Source: Paenarthrobacter nitroguajacolicus (GTDB taxonomy: Bacteria > Actinomycetota > Actinomycetes > Actinomycetales > Micrococcaceae). From it: a DNA stretch of 64,000 bases. Positions 24,229 through 32,560 of the stretch are shown piece after piece. Under the pieces are notes generated by a model. It did not search any database and was not told the DNA's origin. It worked only from the letters and a program-made list of their open reading frames with translations. A program made the translations under genes and the position numbers. Positions within the stretch are counted from its first letter, which is position 1. Each line of letters starts with the position of its first letter. The DNA is taken from assembly GCF_007786235.1 (NCBI RefSeq), contig NZ_VNFK01000012.1, positions 94,276-158,275 of the forward strand, in the 5' to 3' direction.

Positions 24229-25584
24229 ATGCAGGTGAACTCTGAACAAATCCCAACCGAAGACGTCACCAAGCCCACTAAGCCGGCAACAGCGGCAGGT
24301 TCCGCCCCAGCACGCGGCCGTTCCGCCGTCGTCGAACTTTCCCCTGGCGACTTGGAGAAGGCGGCCGCGCTGCAACGCATGAAGCGGTTGGCACTGGCAC
24401 TCCTGATCACCATGGCCGTGATCTTCACGGTCGCTTTCGCGTTCCAGAAGCAGTACCCCTGGCTTGAATATGTTCGGGCTGCGGCCGAAGGCGGCATGGT
24501 GGGCGCGCTGGCCGACTGGTTTGCCGTCACCGCCCTGTTCAAGTACCCCATGGGCCTGAAGATCCCGCATACCGCCATCATCCCGCGGCGCAAGGACCAG
24601 ATCGGCGAATCCCTCAGCGACTTCGTGGAAAGCAACTTCCTGTCCCAGGAGGTGGTGCAGGAGAAGTTGGCCAGCATCGACATCGCCCGCAAGGCCGGCA
24701 CCTGGCTGTCAGCTCCGGGCGGCGCTGAACGCGTTGCCAAGGAGGGCGGCGCGGTGATCCGCGGTGCGTTCACGGTCCTTAATGACGACGACGTACAGGC
24801 CGTCATCGAGGGCATGGTCCGCAAGCACCTGCTCACCCCGCCGTGGGGACCGCCGGTTGGTCGCATGGCTGAACGGATCTTCGCCGATGGTCACCACCAC
24901 AAACTCGTGGACCTGCTGGTTGACCGTGCTGCGGACTGGGTGGACGCCAACCATGCCACGGTGAACCGGCTTGTCTCGGACCGGTCGCCTCTGTGGGTGC
25001 CCACCTTCGTGGATGGCCTGGTGGGAGACCGGGTCTACGTGGAGCTCTCAAAGTTCGTGCGTGCGGTGCAAGCCGATCAGAACCACCAAGTTCGGCAGTC
25101 GATCGACGCCTACCTCACGGACCTGGCTCAGGACCTACAGCATGATCCGGCGATGATCGAGCGTGCCGAGGCCATCAAGTCGCAGATCCTGGGCGACCCC
25201 GAGGTCCGCGAACTCGCCTCCCGCACCTGGGGAACGGTGAAAACTGCCCTGCTCAACGCCGTCGACGATCCCGACAGCGACTTGAGTCTCCGCTTCAAGA
25301 GCGCCGTCCGAGATTTCGGGGCGCGACTGGTCAACGACGCGGAACTCGCCGGCAAGGTCAACGCCTGGATAGGCGATGCTGCCGGATACCTGGTGAATAC
25401 GTATCGATCGGACATCGCCGGCGTTATCTCGGACACCGTGGCACGTTGGGACGCCGAGGAGACGTCGCAGAAGATCGAGCTGCAGGTGGGCAAGGACCTC
25501 CAGTACATCCGGATCAACGGAACCGTGGTGGGTGCGCTGGCCGGTCTGGCCATCTTCACGGTGGCGCACCTGCTGTTTGGGTAG
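24229..25584 (+). CDS. DUF445 family membrane protein (YjiN-like)
   Basis: A 451-residue protein of the DUF445/YjiN family. An N-terminal disordered part and one span (LALALLITMAVIFTVAFAF) are followed by the motif AAAEGGMVGALADWFAVTALF, a long helical periplasmic or cytoplasmic region, and a final C-terminal span (GTVVGALAGLAIFTVAHLLF). The function is not known. The start has no strong ribosome site. It is divergent from the GDPD gene and ends 14 nt before the convergent Fic gene. Confidence 0.9.
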   Translation: MQVNSEQIPTEDVTKPTKPATAAGSAPARGRSAVVELSPGDLEKAAALQRMKRLALALLITMAVIFTVAFAFQKQYPWLEYVRAAAEGGMVGALADWFAVTALFKYPMGLKIPHTAIIPRRKDQIGESLSDFVESNFLSQEVVQEKLASIDIARKAGTWLSAPGGAERVAKEGGAVIRGAFTVLNDDDVQAVIEGMVRKHLLTPPWGPPVGRMAERIFADGHHHKLVDLLVDRAADWVDANHATVNRLVSDRSPLWVPTFVDGLVGDRVYVELSKFVRAVQADQNHQVRQSIDAYLTDLAQDLQHDPAMIERAEAIKSQILGDPEVRELASRTWGTVKTALLNAVDDPDSDLSLRFKSAVRDFGARLVNDAELAGKVNAWIGDAAGYLVNTYRSDIAGVISDTVARWDAEETSQKIELQVGKDLQYIRINGTVVGALAGLAIFTVAHLLFG

Positions 25585-25598
25585 GGCGGGGCTGCACG

Positions 25599-26783
25599 TC
25601 AATGGCGGATGCGGCGTCCTGCCCGGGCAGCGAAGTCGTCCAGAGCCGTGATGATGTCGCCCGCAATCCACACGCTGACACCGCGTACCTTTCCGGCAGG
25701 CGTGAGGATGCCGACACCCGCCAGTCGTTGCACCACACGGTACGCCGTTGCCGTTGAGACCCCCGTGTACTCAGCCGCCATCTCCGCTGTGATGGCCGGT
25801 TCCCGAGGCAGGAGCTCCACGAGTCTCAGCACCGACTCCCGGGCTGCCCCAACCTTGGACCGATAGTCCAACTGGGCGGCCGTGATGTCCTCCACGAGGA
25901 TTCGGCCGTAGTCCACAGCCAGCATCGCGGACTCAGCGAACAACTCCACAATGGGCAGGATGTCACCTCCACGATAGGCGCCCAAGGCATCGAAATACCG
26001 GCGCGTGTCCGTCAGGAGTCCTGAGGAAACGGGGATGGTGACGTTCGCCGTGACTCCCTTGGCTCGGAGCATCGCACTGACAATCGCCCGGCCTGTCCGT
26101 CCGTTGCCGTCGGCAAAGGGATGGATGGTCTCGAACTGTGCGTGCGCCACTGCTGCCTGTGCCAGGGCCGGAATGTCATCCCGTTGCATGAACTCCACCA
26201 GATCTGCCATGGCGCCCGTGACGCGATCGTGATGGGGTGGCACAAACTCTGCGGAGTGCGGCGAGTTCCCGCGGATCCAGACCTGGGAGTTCCGGTATTC
26301 GCCGGCAATGACTTGGTCCGAAGTGGACAGAAGTGTGTGGTGCAGCGTTCCAACGTTGTCCACGCTCAGGTCCTCGGACAGATTGATGGCAGCCTGCATC
26401 GCCTCTACGTTGGACGCAATGAGGGAGGCGTTGGTGCTGCTGCGGTCACCCAGTTGGGCCAACACGATTTTCCGGGCCCCGGCAGTGAGGTTCTCGATCT
26501 GCGAGCTCGATGCCGATTCACTGCGCAGCAGCAAGGCAGCAAAGGGAGTTGAGTCCTGCCCTAATTCGGCGTCAAATCGGACCATTTCCACGGTGGCTGT
26601 CTCAACCAACGATTGCGCCCGGGAATCGATCACGGGGTCAAGGGTGGCGATGCGGGCCGGTATGGCAGCCTCGTAAGGCCCTCGGGCCAGCAGCCGTTGC
26701 CGCCTGGACACGCCTGCGCCAGGCTCTGCTGACCAGGGGCGCTCCTCATAGCCAATCGGCGGCCACCCGGTTTGCGTACTCAT
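25599..26783 (-). CDS. Fic-domain protein with C-terminal winged helix
   Basis: A 394-residue Fic protein, probably an AMP-transferase acting on a target protein. The active loop HPFADGNGRTGRAIV matches the HxFx(D/E)GNGRxxR consensus fully. An N-terminal SSQIEN fits the inhibitory motif (S/T)xxxE(G/N), placing it in the self-inhibited class with the helix before the Fic core. The C-terminal ~90 residues form a helix-turn-helix (ITAEMAAEYTGVSTATAYRV) ending in a basic tail. No antitoxin gene lies beside it, consistent with self-inhibition. It may act on DNA-linked or regulatory targets, but that is unknown. Confidence 0.9.
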   Translation of the reverse strand: MSTQTGWPPIGYEERPWSAEPGAGVSRRQRLLARGPYEAAIPARIATLDPVIDSRAQSLVETATVEMVRFDAELGQDSTPFAALLLRSESASSSQIENLTAGARKIVLAQLGDRSSTNASLIASNVEAMQAAINLSEDLSVDNVGTLHHTLLSTSDQVIAGEYRNSQVWIRGNSPHSAEFVPPHHDRVTGAMADLVEFMQRDDIPALAQAAVAHAQFETIHPFADGNGRTGRAIVSAMLRAKGVTANVTIPVSSGLLTDTRRYFDALGAYRGGDILPIVELFAESAMLAVDYGRILVEDITAAQLDYRSKVGAARESVLRLVELLPREPAITAEMAAEYTGVSTATAYRVVQRLAGVGILTPAGKVRGVSVWIAGDIITALDDFAARAGRRIRH

Positions 26784-26901
26784 GGCGCTCCTCGCGAGAA
26801 AGGTAATACCCCTATCTTCTTACAAACGAACGTTCATGAGAAGATGCGGAGGAATCATTCTCATAGAGAGCATTTGGTGAGAAAATCGCCTCACGCTCTT
26901 C

Positions 26902-27678
26902 TCAGCCCAGCAGATGCACCATCTGCCCCGGCCTCGCTTGGCCAATCAGGTCCACGTCTTCGTCGCGCACCACCGCGATGACCGGCGACACCGCAGTTTC
27001 CGGATGTCCGGCCAAGGCGATGACGGGAAGGCCCGACGGCGGCAACAAGACCGACCCCGTTGCCAAAGGTTGTGGCTGGGGTGCTGGAGTCGACGTCACC
27101 TCGAGGGGCCTGCCCACCAACCGTGCGCCAACACGGTCCGACTCGGGCGAGAGAATCCATGGTTCCGTGGTCAACCGAAGCCAAGTGCCGGCGTCGTCAT
27201 TCCGAGCCTGTGGACCTCGGGTTACGCGGGCTACCACGGGCCGTACCGGGTCGACGGCGCGCCGTGCTGGTGCATGCTCGGACGGATCCCCGTGACTTTG
27301 TGGCTTTCCGAAGGTGAGGTTGGAACCGGAGCGCAAGGGCTCGTCCGGAGCAAGAATCCCACCGTGGACTGCCACGTAGTACCGAACTCCGAACAACGCC
27401 GGACCAAACTCCAGCACCGCCCCAGGAGCCACCCGGACGGCCTTGTTCATCGCCAACTCCGAGCCGTTAATGGTGACGAGGCCTTCGGCGCCGGTGACGG
27501 CAACAGCCGTTCCCTTCACGAAGCGCAGCTTCAAGCCACCCACCAAAACCTCCAGGCCAGCCGCGGACTCCGGGTTGCCCAGCAAGGCATTGGCCAAGTG
27601 CATGGACGCGCGATCCAGGACTTGGTCAGGACTCAGCACAAGGCTCAAGGACCCCGAATCCACCACAACAGCACCCAT
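26902..27678 (-). CDS. PxpC-like carboxyltransferase-family protein, shortened N-terminus
   Basis: A 258-residue member of the biotin-dependent carboxyltransferase/KipA/PxpC family. RASMHLANALLGNPESAAGLEVLVGG and the central GPALFGVRYYVAVHGGI, then WILSPESDRVGARLVG and LPPSGLPVIALAGHPET, are family landmarks. The usual N-terminal stretch, with its TVQDxGR and SGAxD residues, is missing: DSGSLSLVLSPDQVLDRASM replaces about 17-20 residues. Family members are usually near 290-310 residues. It follows pxpA by 21 nt but no pxpB lies beside it. It may be a divergent or inactive form of the 5-oxoprolinase subunit. Confidence 0.75.
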   Translation of the reverse strand: MGAVVVDSGSLSLVLSPDQVLDRASMHLANALLGNPESAAGLEVLVGGLKLRFVKGTAVAVTGAEGLVTINGSELAMNKAVRVAPGAVLEFGPALFGVRYYVAVHGGILAPDEPLRSGSNLTFGKPQSHGDPSEHAPARRAVDPVRPVVARVTRGPQARNDDAGTWLRLTTEPWILSPESDRVGARLVGRPLEVTSTPAPQPQPLATGSVLLPPSGLPVIALAGHPETAVSPVIAVVRDEDVDLIGQARPGQMVHLLG

Positions 27679-27699
27679 CAGGAACTCCTCTACAAGGAA

Positions 27700-28449
27700 C
27701 TACGCGAACGCCTCGATCTGCACGCCGGCCCGCTCAAGACCTTGGCGAACAGCAGCAGCCATCTCCACGGCCCCGGGCGTATCGCCATGGATGCACAAGG
27801 AATCGGCCTGAACCGGAACCACTGATCCATCCACGGCCACTACTTCCTTCAGCGTTGCCAAGCGCACGGCCTGGGCCACAACCGCGGCGGGGTCGTGCAG
27901 GACGGCGCCCTCCTGGGTGCGGGGAACCAGCGTGCCGTCCGGCCGGTAGGCCCGGTCCACGAACGCTTCGCGGAACACCGGGTGTCCGGATTCCTCGGCC
28001 AATGTCAGCCATGACGAACCCGGGAGACCAAGCACGGGCAGCCCGGGATCGTAAGCGTGGACGGCAGCCACCACGGCCTCGGCTTGCTCGGCGTCGTGGA
28101 CGATCCTGTTGTAGAGCGCACCGTGCGGCTTCACGTAATCCACGGAAGCTCCCACGGCGTGGGCCATGCCGTCGAGTGCGCCCAATTGATACAGCACGTC
28201 CCCGAAAAGTTCGTCGAACGTCATGTCCAACGAGCGCCGGCCAAAGCCGGCCAGGTCCCGGTACCCCACGTGGGCACCGACCCGGACGTCCAGTTCGAAT
28301 GCCGCGCGGCAGCTGTCCAGCATGGTGAGCGGATCTCCGGCGTGGAAGCCGCAGGCCACGTTGGCACTGCTCACGATGCGGAACATCGAGGCGTCGTCGC
28401 CCATGGTCCACGAGCCGAAGGACTCTCCCAGGTCAGCGTTCAGGTCCAC
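27700..28449 (-). CDS. pxpA: 5-oxoprolinase subunit A (LamB/YcsF family)
   Basis: A 249-residue protein of the LamB/YcsF family, which with PxpB and PxpC hydrolyses 5-oxoproline to glutamate using ATP. DLNADLGESFGSWTMGDD at the start, ANVACGFHAGDP and VKPHGALYN are the metal- and substrate-binding signatures. GTG 28449 has AAGGCGG upstream and gives the usual N-terminus; the upstream membrane-protein gene overlaps it by 17 nt. The pair with the PxpC-like gene is an operon. The absence of PxpB nearby means the complex may be completed from elsewhere in the genome. Confidence 0.88.
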   Translation of the reverse strand: MDLNADLGESFGSWTMGDDASMFRIVSSANVACGFHAGDPLTMLDSCRAAFELDVRVGAHVGYRDLAGFGRRSLDMTFDELFGDVLYQLGALDGMAHAVGASVDYVKPHGALYNRIVHDAEQAEAVVAAVHAYDPGLPVLGLPGSSWLTLAEESGHPVFREAFVDRAYRPDGTLVPRTQEGAVLHDPAAVVAQAVRLATLKEVVAVDGSVVPVQADSLCIHGDTPGAVEMAAAVRQGLERAGVQIEAFA

Positions 28450-29269
28450 TGTTACCGCCTTCCAGCGTCGTGTTTTCGGGTGCCACCTCGGCAGTGACAA
28501 CGTTCTTTGGGGCGCTCGGGAGCAGTTCGCCCGGCAGGGTATCAGGCAGCGGACCGAAGGCTTCCTTGGCGGTGGACACCACGGCGCGGCCCATCATCAG
28601 GTTGCCGGCACCACCCACCACGGCGCCCACGCCAAAGGGCAGCGCGCGGCCCAGGAATGCGGTTCCTTGCCGTTTCACGAGGTTCTTGAGGAATGCGCGC
28701 TGGATGGAGTCCCGAATAACGCCGAAACCACTTCCGGGGATCTTTTTGGTGAGGGTGCGGCCCCATGCGTTGGTGACGCCCTTGCCTCGCCCGAGCGATT
28801 GCCCACTCAGGGCACCCAACATGGACGTGCCTTCTTCGCCCAGCATGATGGCCATGACCATGGTTTGGGCACGCACAGGATCGGTGAGCCGGATGCCGTG
28901 GAGTTCCGCCAAGGACGACGCATACAACGCGGTGGTCTCCAGGAAGCCGACGGTCGCAAGGGCGGAAAGTCCCAGCGACGCCGCGGTTCCAATACCCGGC
29001 ACGACGGCGGTTGCACCTACGGCCGCGCCCCCACCGGAGATGGCCAGCAGATAGTGGCGCTCCAGTTTGGCGGCAAGCTGCGCCGGGGTGTCATGGGGGT
29101 GCTTGCGTTGCAGCCTGCGAAGGTTGGCCAGGACCAAAGGGCGCTGGACTTCCACGGCCTTCAGCAGCACATTGTGCACGCCGGGCTTGGTGTTGCCTTG
29201 GTCATCGAACACAGCATTGTGGGCTGTTTCCTGGGCGATCTTCACCGCCGGGTTGGGGCGCTTGGGCAT
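28433..29269 (-). CDS. EcsC-like hypothetical membrane-associated protein
   Basis: A 278-residue protein with glycine-rich hydrophobic segments, such as LLAISGGGAAVGATAVVPGI and LPFGVGAVVGGAGNLMMG, that may insert into or bind membranes. Its layout resembles EcsC-family proteins, but I am not sure of the assignment. ATG 29269 has AGGAG eight nt upstream; GTG 29275 would add two residues. It overlaps pxpA by 17 nt, though a functional link to 5-oxoproline use is not evident. No catalytic motif was recognised. Confidence 0.65.
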   Translation of the reverse strand: MPKRPNPAVKIAQETAHNAVFDDQGNTKPGVHNVLLKAVEVQRPLVLANLRRLQRKHPHDTPAQLAAKLERHYLLAISGGGAAVGATAVVPGIGTAASLGLSALATVGFLETTALYASSLAELHGIRLTDPVRAQTMVMAIMLGEEGTSMLGALSGQSLGRGKGVTNAWGRTLTKKIPGSGFGVIRDSIQRAFLKNLVKRQGTAFLGRALPFGVGAVVGGAGNLMMGRAVVSTAKEAFGPLPDTLPGELLPSAPKNVVTAEVAPENTTLEGGNSGPER

Positions 29270-29467
29270 CTTCACCTCTCCTTGGCAGTTAGTCGTTGAA
29301 ACGGGGAACTGCTGGGTTCAGCCTATGTCACGCCCCCGTAGTGCGAGGCCCGTTGTTCTCCGTATGTGGACAGGATTCCGCGCAGAGCGGACCTCACAAC
29401 AGACCCCACCCGGCGTAGACTGGGGTCATTCACGGAAGCAGTCCAGCAAGGACAGGAAGTATCCGTA

Positions 29468-29635
29468 ATGAAGGCGACAGACAAGACCGAACATGCCATC
29501 CGGCACCACACCGATGCTCCGGCGGAGGGTGAGACGGAAGGCTGGGTTTCGCACGATACCGGCATTCACAGCCAGGACCCGGCGGAAGGTCCGGACATCG
29601 ACGACGACGACGCACCGCCGTCGGGCGCCTCATAA
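29468..29635 (+). CDS. small acidic hypothetical protein
   Basis: A 55-residue hydrophilic peptide, MKATDKTEHAIRHHTD at the start and an acidic PDIDDDDAPPSG tail, with AGGAAG upstream of the ATG. Its frame and composition look genuine and such short acidic proteins are common in this group, but I recognise no family. It precedes an MFS gene by 116 nt. Confidence 0.5.
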   Translation: MKATDKTEHAIRHHTDAPAEGETEGWVSHDTGIHSQDPAEGPDIDDDDAPPSGAS

Positions 29636-29751
29636 CTTAGGTTCCTCCCGCCCTTCGTTTCCGCCACACGGGCGGCCTCGGCGGCCCCCACGGCCCAAGC
29701 GCGCACAGGCTCGCCCTCCACAGCACCCGCAGCCAGGCTTAGGCTAGTGAA

Positions 29752-31080
29752 ATGGCCGCTTTGAGGGCGCTGCGTCCCTTTGCGCACCGGGAATTCCGGG
29801 TGTTGATTTCCGCACTGTCCATCTCGATCTTCGGGTCCGGAATGTGGGCTGTGGCGATGGTCTATGAGGTGATCCACCTTGGCGGCGGTCCGCTCGAATT
29901 ATCGCTGGTGGCCACTGCGGCCAGCATCGGTTTGGTGGGATTCGTGCTGGCCGGCGGCATCGCGGCCGACAGGCTCCCGCAGCGACTCCTGATCATCGCA
30001 GTGGAGGGTGCCAACCTTGCGGTCATCGCCTCCGTCACCGCGCTGGCCATGTTCAATGTGCTGGAACTGTGGCACTTGGCGATCGGTGCTTTCGTGCTGG
30101 GCGTCGGCCAAGCTTTCTTCTTTCCGGCGTACTCCGCGATCCTGCCCAGGATCCTCCCTGCCGACGATCTCTTGGCGGCGAACGGCCTGGAAGGAACAGT
30201 CCGGCCGGTTTTGCAGCAGGCGGCCGGCCCCGCCCTGGCGGGGATCCTGGTGGCGGCATTGTCCCCGGCATATGCTGTCGCTGGAGTCGCCGTCTGCCAT
30301 TTGCTGGCCTTCGGGATCGTGAACTTCCTGAGCCGCCAAACGCTGGCCCCGGACTCTGTCGATTCGGACTCTGCCGGCTCGGACTCTGTCGGCTCGGACG
30401 CGGAACCAGCCACATCATCCCTGTTCAAGGACCTCCGCGAAGGCTTCAGCTACACCATCCGTACGCCGTGGCTCCTGTGGACCCTGATCTGGGCCTGCCT
30501 GTCCGTGCTGTTCCTCATCGGACCCATCGAAGTCCTGCTTCCCTTCGTTGTCCAGGACCAGCTGGGGGGCGACTCGAGGATGTTCGGTTTCCTGCTGGCC
30601 ATCATGGGCGTAGGCAGTGCCATAGCCGCGCTGGCGACGGCGTCCTTTCGCCTCCCCCGCCGCTACCTGACTGTGATGGTGGTGACATGGGGTTTGGGGA
30701 GCCTGCCGGTTGCCGCCATTGGTTTCATGGACAGCTTCTGGATGCTCGGCGTTGCCATGCTCATCTTCGGAGTCACTGAGGGGGTGGGCACAGTCATCTG
30801 GGGCACGTTGCTGCAACGACGAGTGCCCAGGCATCTGTTGGGCAGGATTTCCAGCCTGGACTTCTTTGTTTCCCTGGCATTGATGCCGGTGTCCATGGCC
30901 CTGGCCGGGCCCCTTGCCGAGGTGGTTCCCATCTGGCTCATCTTCTTCATCGGTGGTTTGGCCTGCCCCATCATGGCCTTCGTGGCTCTCTTCGCTGCTC
31001 GCATGATGACTGACGAGATCCAGAACCCGCTGAGTTCTGGCGCCACGGAATCTGCAGACGCAGAGCCGGGCACTGTGTAG
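29752..31080 (+). CDS. MFS transporter with Ser-Asp repeat loop
   Basis: A 442-residue major facilitator protein of the 12-span drug- or antibiotic-exporter style (MFS_3-like). ALRPFAHREFRVLISALSIS at the start and the motif-A region GGIAADRLPQRLL between spans two and three are typical. The central cytoplasmic loop carries a short tandem repeat, DSVDSDSAGSDSVGSD, coded by three 15-bp units at 30352-30399. No ribosome site is evident before the ATG. The substrate cannot be predicted. Confidence 0.87.
   Translation: MAALRALRPFAHREFRVLISALSISIFGSGMWAVAMVYEVIHLGGGPLELSLVATAASIGLVGFVLAGGIAADRLPQRLLIIAVEGANLAVIASVTALAMFNVLELWHLAIGAFVLGVGQAFFFPAYSAILPRILPADDLLAANGLEGTVRPVLQQAAGPALAGILVAALSPAYAVAGVAVCHLLAFGIVNFLSRQTLAPDSVDSDSAGSDSVGSDAEPATSSLFKDLREGFSYTIRTPWLLWTLIWACLSVLFLIGPIEVLLPFVVQDQLGGDSRMFGFLLAIMGVGSAIAALATASFRLPRRYLTVMVVTWGLGSLPVAAIGFMDSFWMLGVAMLIFGVTEGVGTVIWGTLLQRRVPRHLLGRISSLDFFVSLALMPVSMALAGPLAEVVPIWLIFFIGGLACPIMAFVALFAARMMTDEIQNPLSSGATESADAEPGTV
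30352..30399 (+). repeat. 15-bp in-frame repeat in MFS central loop
   Basis: Three 15-bp units resembling GACTCTGTCGGCTCG encode Asp-Ser-rich pentapeptides in the loop between the two six-span halves. Near-identity of the units points to recent slippage. Confidence 0.65.
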
Positions 31081-31118
31081 CGTACAGGTCATCAGCCATC
31101 AGCAGGAAGGACACACCC

Positions 31119-31526
31119 ATGGCCGCGGGAACCAAGGACGATCCCTGGCAGCTCACCACTCCCCCAGGAACGTCGGACTACACCATGTACAAGGACCAGG
31201 CCGCGGATCTGCCCACCCTTGTGTGCCAGGTGGGCTCCACCAAATTGCTCTACCAACTCCGTGCCATTGAGGATCTGCACGCCTGGCTCTTGGAGCAGGG
31301 CGACTGGGTCCCGCTCGGCGCCGCGGATGAAGGCAAGGACGCTGCCGACGGCACCGTGGAAGCGTGGGGCCGCAGCGAGGACAACCCGGTGGGCGGTTGG
31401 TACGGGCTCCGCAAGGGCTACCGTGGCCGGTTCGGCATGTATATGCCGCCGCTGCTGGAGGCCCTGGGCTTGGCCGAGCTCACGCACGAAAAGCGGAACA
31501 ACAGCATGCGGGGAATTCCGCAGTAG
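31119..31526 (+). CDS. conserved hypothetical protein (135 aa)
   Basis: A 135-residue soluble protein beginning MAAGTKDDPWQLTTPPG with a good AAGGA ribosome site. Distinct segments are VCQVGSTKLLYQLRAIEDLH, WVPLGAADEGKDAADGTVEA and GWYGLRKGYRGRFGMYMPPL. I recall similar proteins in many actinobacteria under a DUF name but I do not know a function. The gene ends 7 nt before the convergent LacI gene. Confidence 0.75.
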   Translation: MAAGTKDDPWQLTTPPGTSDYTMYKDQAADLPTLVCQVGSTKLLYQLRAIEDLHAWLLEQGDWVPLGAADEGKDAADGTVEAWGRSEDNPVGGWYGLRKGYRGRFGMYMPPLLEALGLAELTHEKRNNSMRGIPQ

Positions 31527-31533
31527 CCCGGCG

Positions 31534-32520
31534 TCAGGCGGACGCCGGCCCTGTGGTGCGGCGAGCGACAAGGTGCGGTGTCCGCACCAGGTGCGCGGCC
31601 GACGTCGAGCCTTCCAACCGGTCGACGGCGCGGTCCACTGCGGCGCGCGCAAGAAGCGGTGCGTCCTGGCTGATGGACGACAACTGGACATAACTGAGGC
31701 GGGCGAACTGGCTGTCGTCGTAGCCCAGGACGGACACGTCCTCCGGCACGCGAAGGCCCGCGGCCCGGAAGCTCTCCCAGACGCCCAGCGCGCAGCGGTC
31801 GTTGAAAGCCACGACGGCGGTGGGCAGCTCGGCTTGCAGCTCGTGCCCGGCGCGCAAACCGTCTTCTTCCGTGGGACCACCGGAGATCACCCGCGCGTCC
31901 AAGCCGTGGCGGACCATCTCCTCACGGAAAGCTGCCCTGCGTTGCGGGCCGGAGACGGTTTCTCCGCCGTCCACGTGGGCGATCCGCCGGTGGCCCAGCG
32001 ATGTGAGGTGCTCGATCGCGATGCGGATACCGGCGTGATCGTCGCTGCTCACGGAGTCCAGGGTGTCTCCCACGTCGTCGCGGAGGAGGCTTACAACGGG
32101 CAACCGTGCGGCGTAGGCCGCCAACTCCTGCTCTCCGAGGGTTGGGGAGATCATGATCAGGGCCTCGCAGCCGAGGTCCAGCAGCGACTCAACGGCCCGC
32201 TCTTCCGGCCGGCCCTTGGCCACTGCGCTGAGCGCGATATCGTAGCCGCGCAATGTGGCCCCGGCGTAGGCGGCGTCGACTATTTCGGCGTGAAAAGCAT
32301 GGGCTGTGGAGAAGCTGACGCCCAGAAGCCGAGTTCGGCTGCTTCGGAGGAGTCGGGCCCGGCTGTCCGGTCTGTAGCCCAGCGTCCGGGCGGCTTCCCG
32401 CACCTTGAGCCTCGTGGCATCGGATGCGCCCGGAGCATCCCGCATGACGATGGAAACGAGGGCACGGGAGACACCAGCGGCTTCCGCCACGTCCATCAGC
32501 GTGGGCCGTTTCCCGGTCAT
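31534..32520 (-). CDS. LacI-family transcriptional repressor
   Basis: A 328-residue LacI/GalR repressor. The N-terminal HTH and hinge read TLMDVAEAAGVSRALVSIVM then RTLGYRPDSRARLLR, and the periplasmic-binding-like domain follows, ending GYDDSQFARLSYVQLSSISQ. ATG 32520 gives the normal N-terminus; the frame upstream runs back to 32586 but is not needed. A near-palindrome TAGAACGATCTA lies about 30 nt upstream and recurs twice before the oxidoreductase operon at 36325, so this protein may repress both itself and that operon. Confidence 0.9.
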   Translation of the reverse strand: MTGKRPTLMDVAEAAGVSRALVSIVMRDAPGASDATRLKVREAARTLGYRPDSRARLLRSSRTRLLGVSFSTAHAFHAEIVDAAYAGATLRGYDIALSAVAKGRPEERAVESLLDLGCEALIMISPTLGEQELAAYAARLPVVSLLRDDVGDTLDSVSSDDHAGIRIAIEHLTSLGHRRIAHVDGGETVSGPQRRAAFREEMVRHGLDARVISGGPTEEDGLRAGHELQAELPTAVVAFNDRCALGVWESFRAAGLRVPEDVSVLGYDDSQFARLSYVQLSSISQDAPLLARAAVDRAVDRLEGSTSAAHLVRTPHLVARRTTGPASA

Positions 32521-32548
32521 GGCTCTCCTCTGCTCGGGAGCCAGTCTA

Positions 32549-32560
32549 TAGAACGATCTA
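32549..32560. promoter_or_regulatory. LacI-type operator copy 1
   Basis: TAGAACGATCTA, a near-palindrome with central CG, lies between the LacI start and the stop of the upstream MFS gene (its last 3 nt overlap the stop codon). The same 12-mer recurs at 36243 and 36291. Confidence 0.6.
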
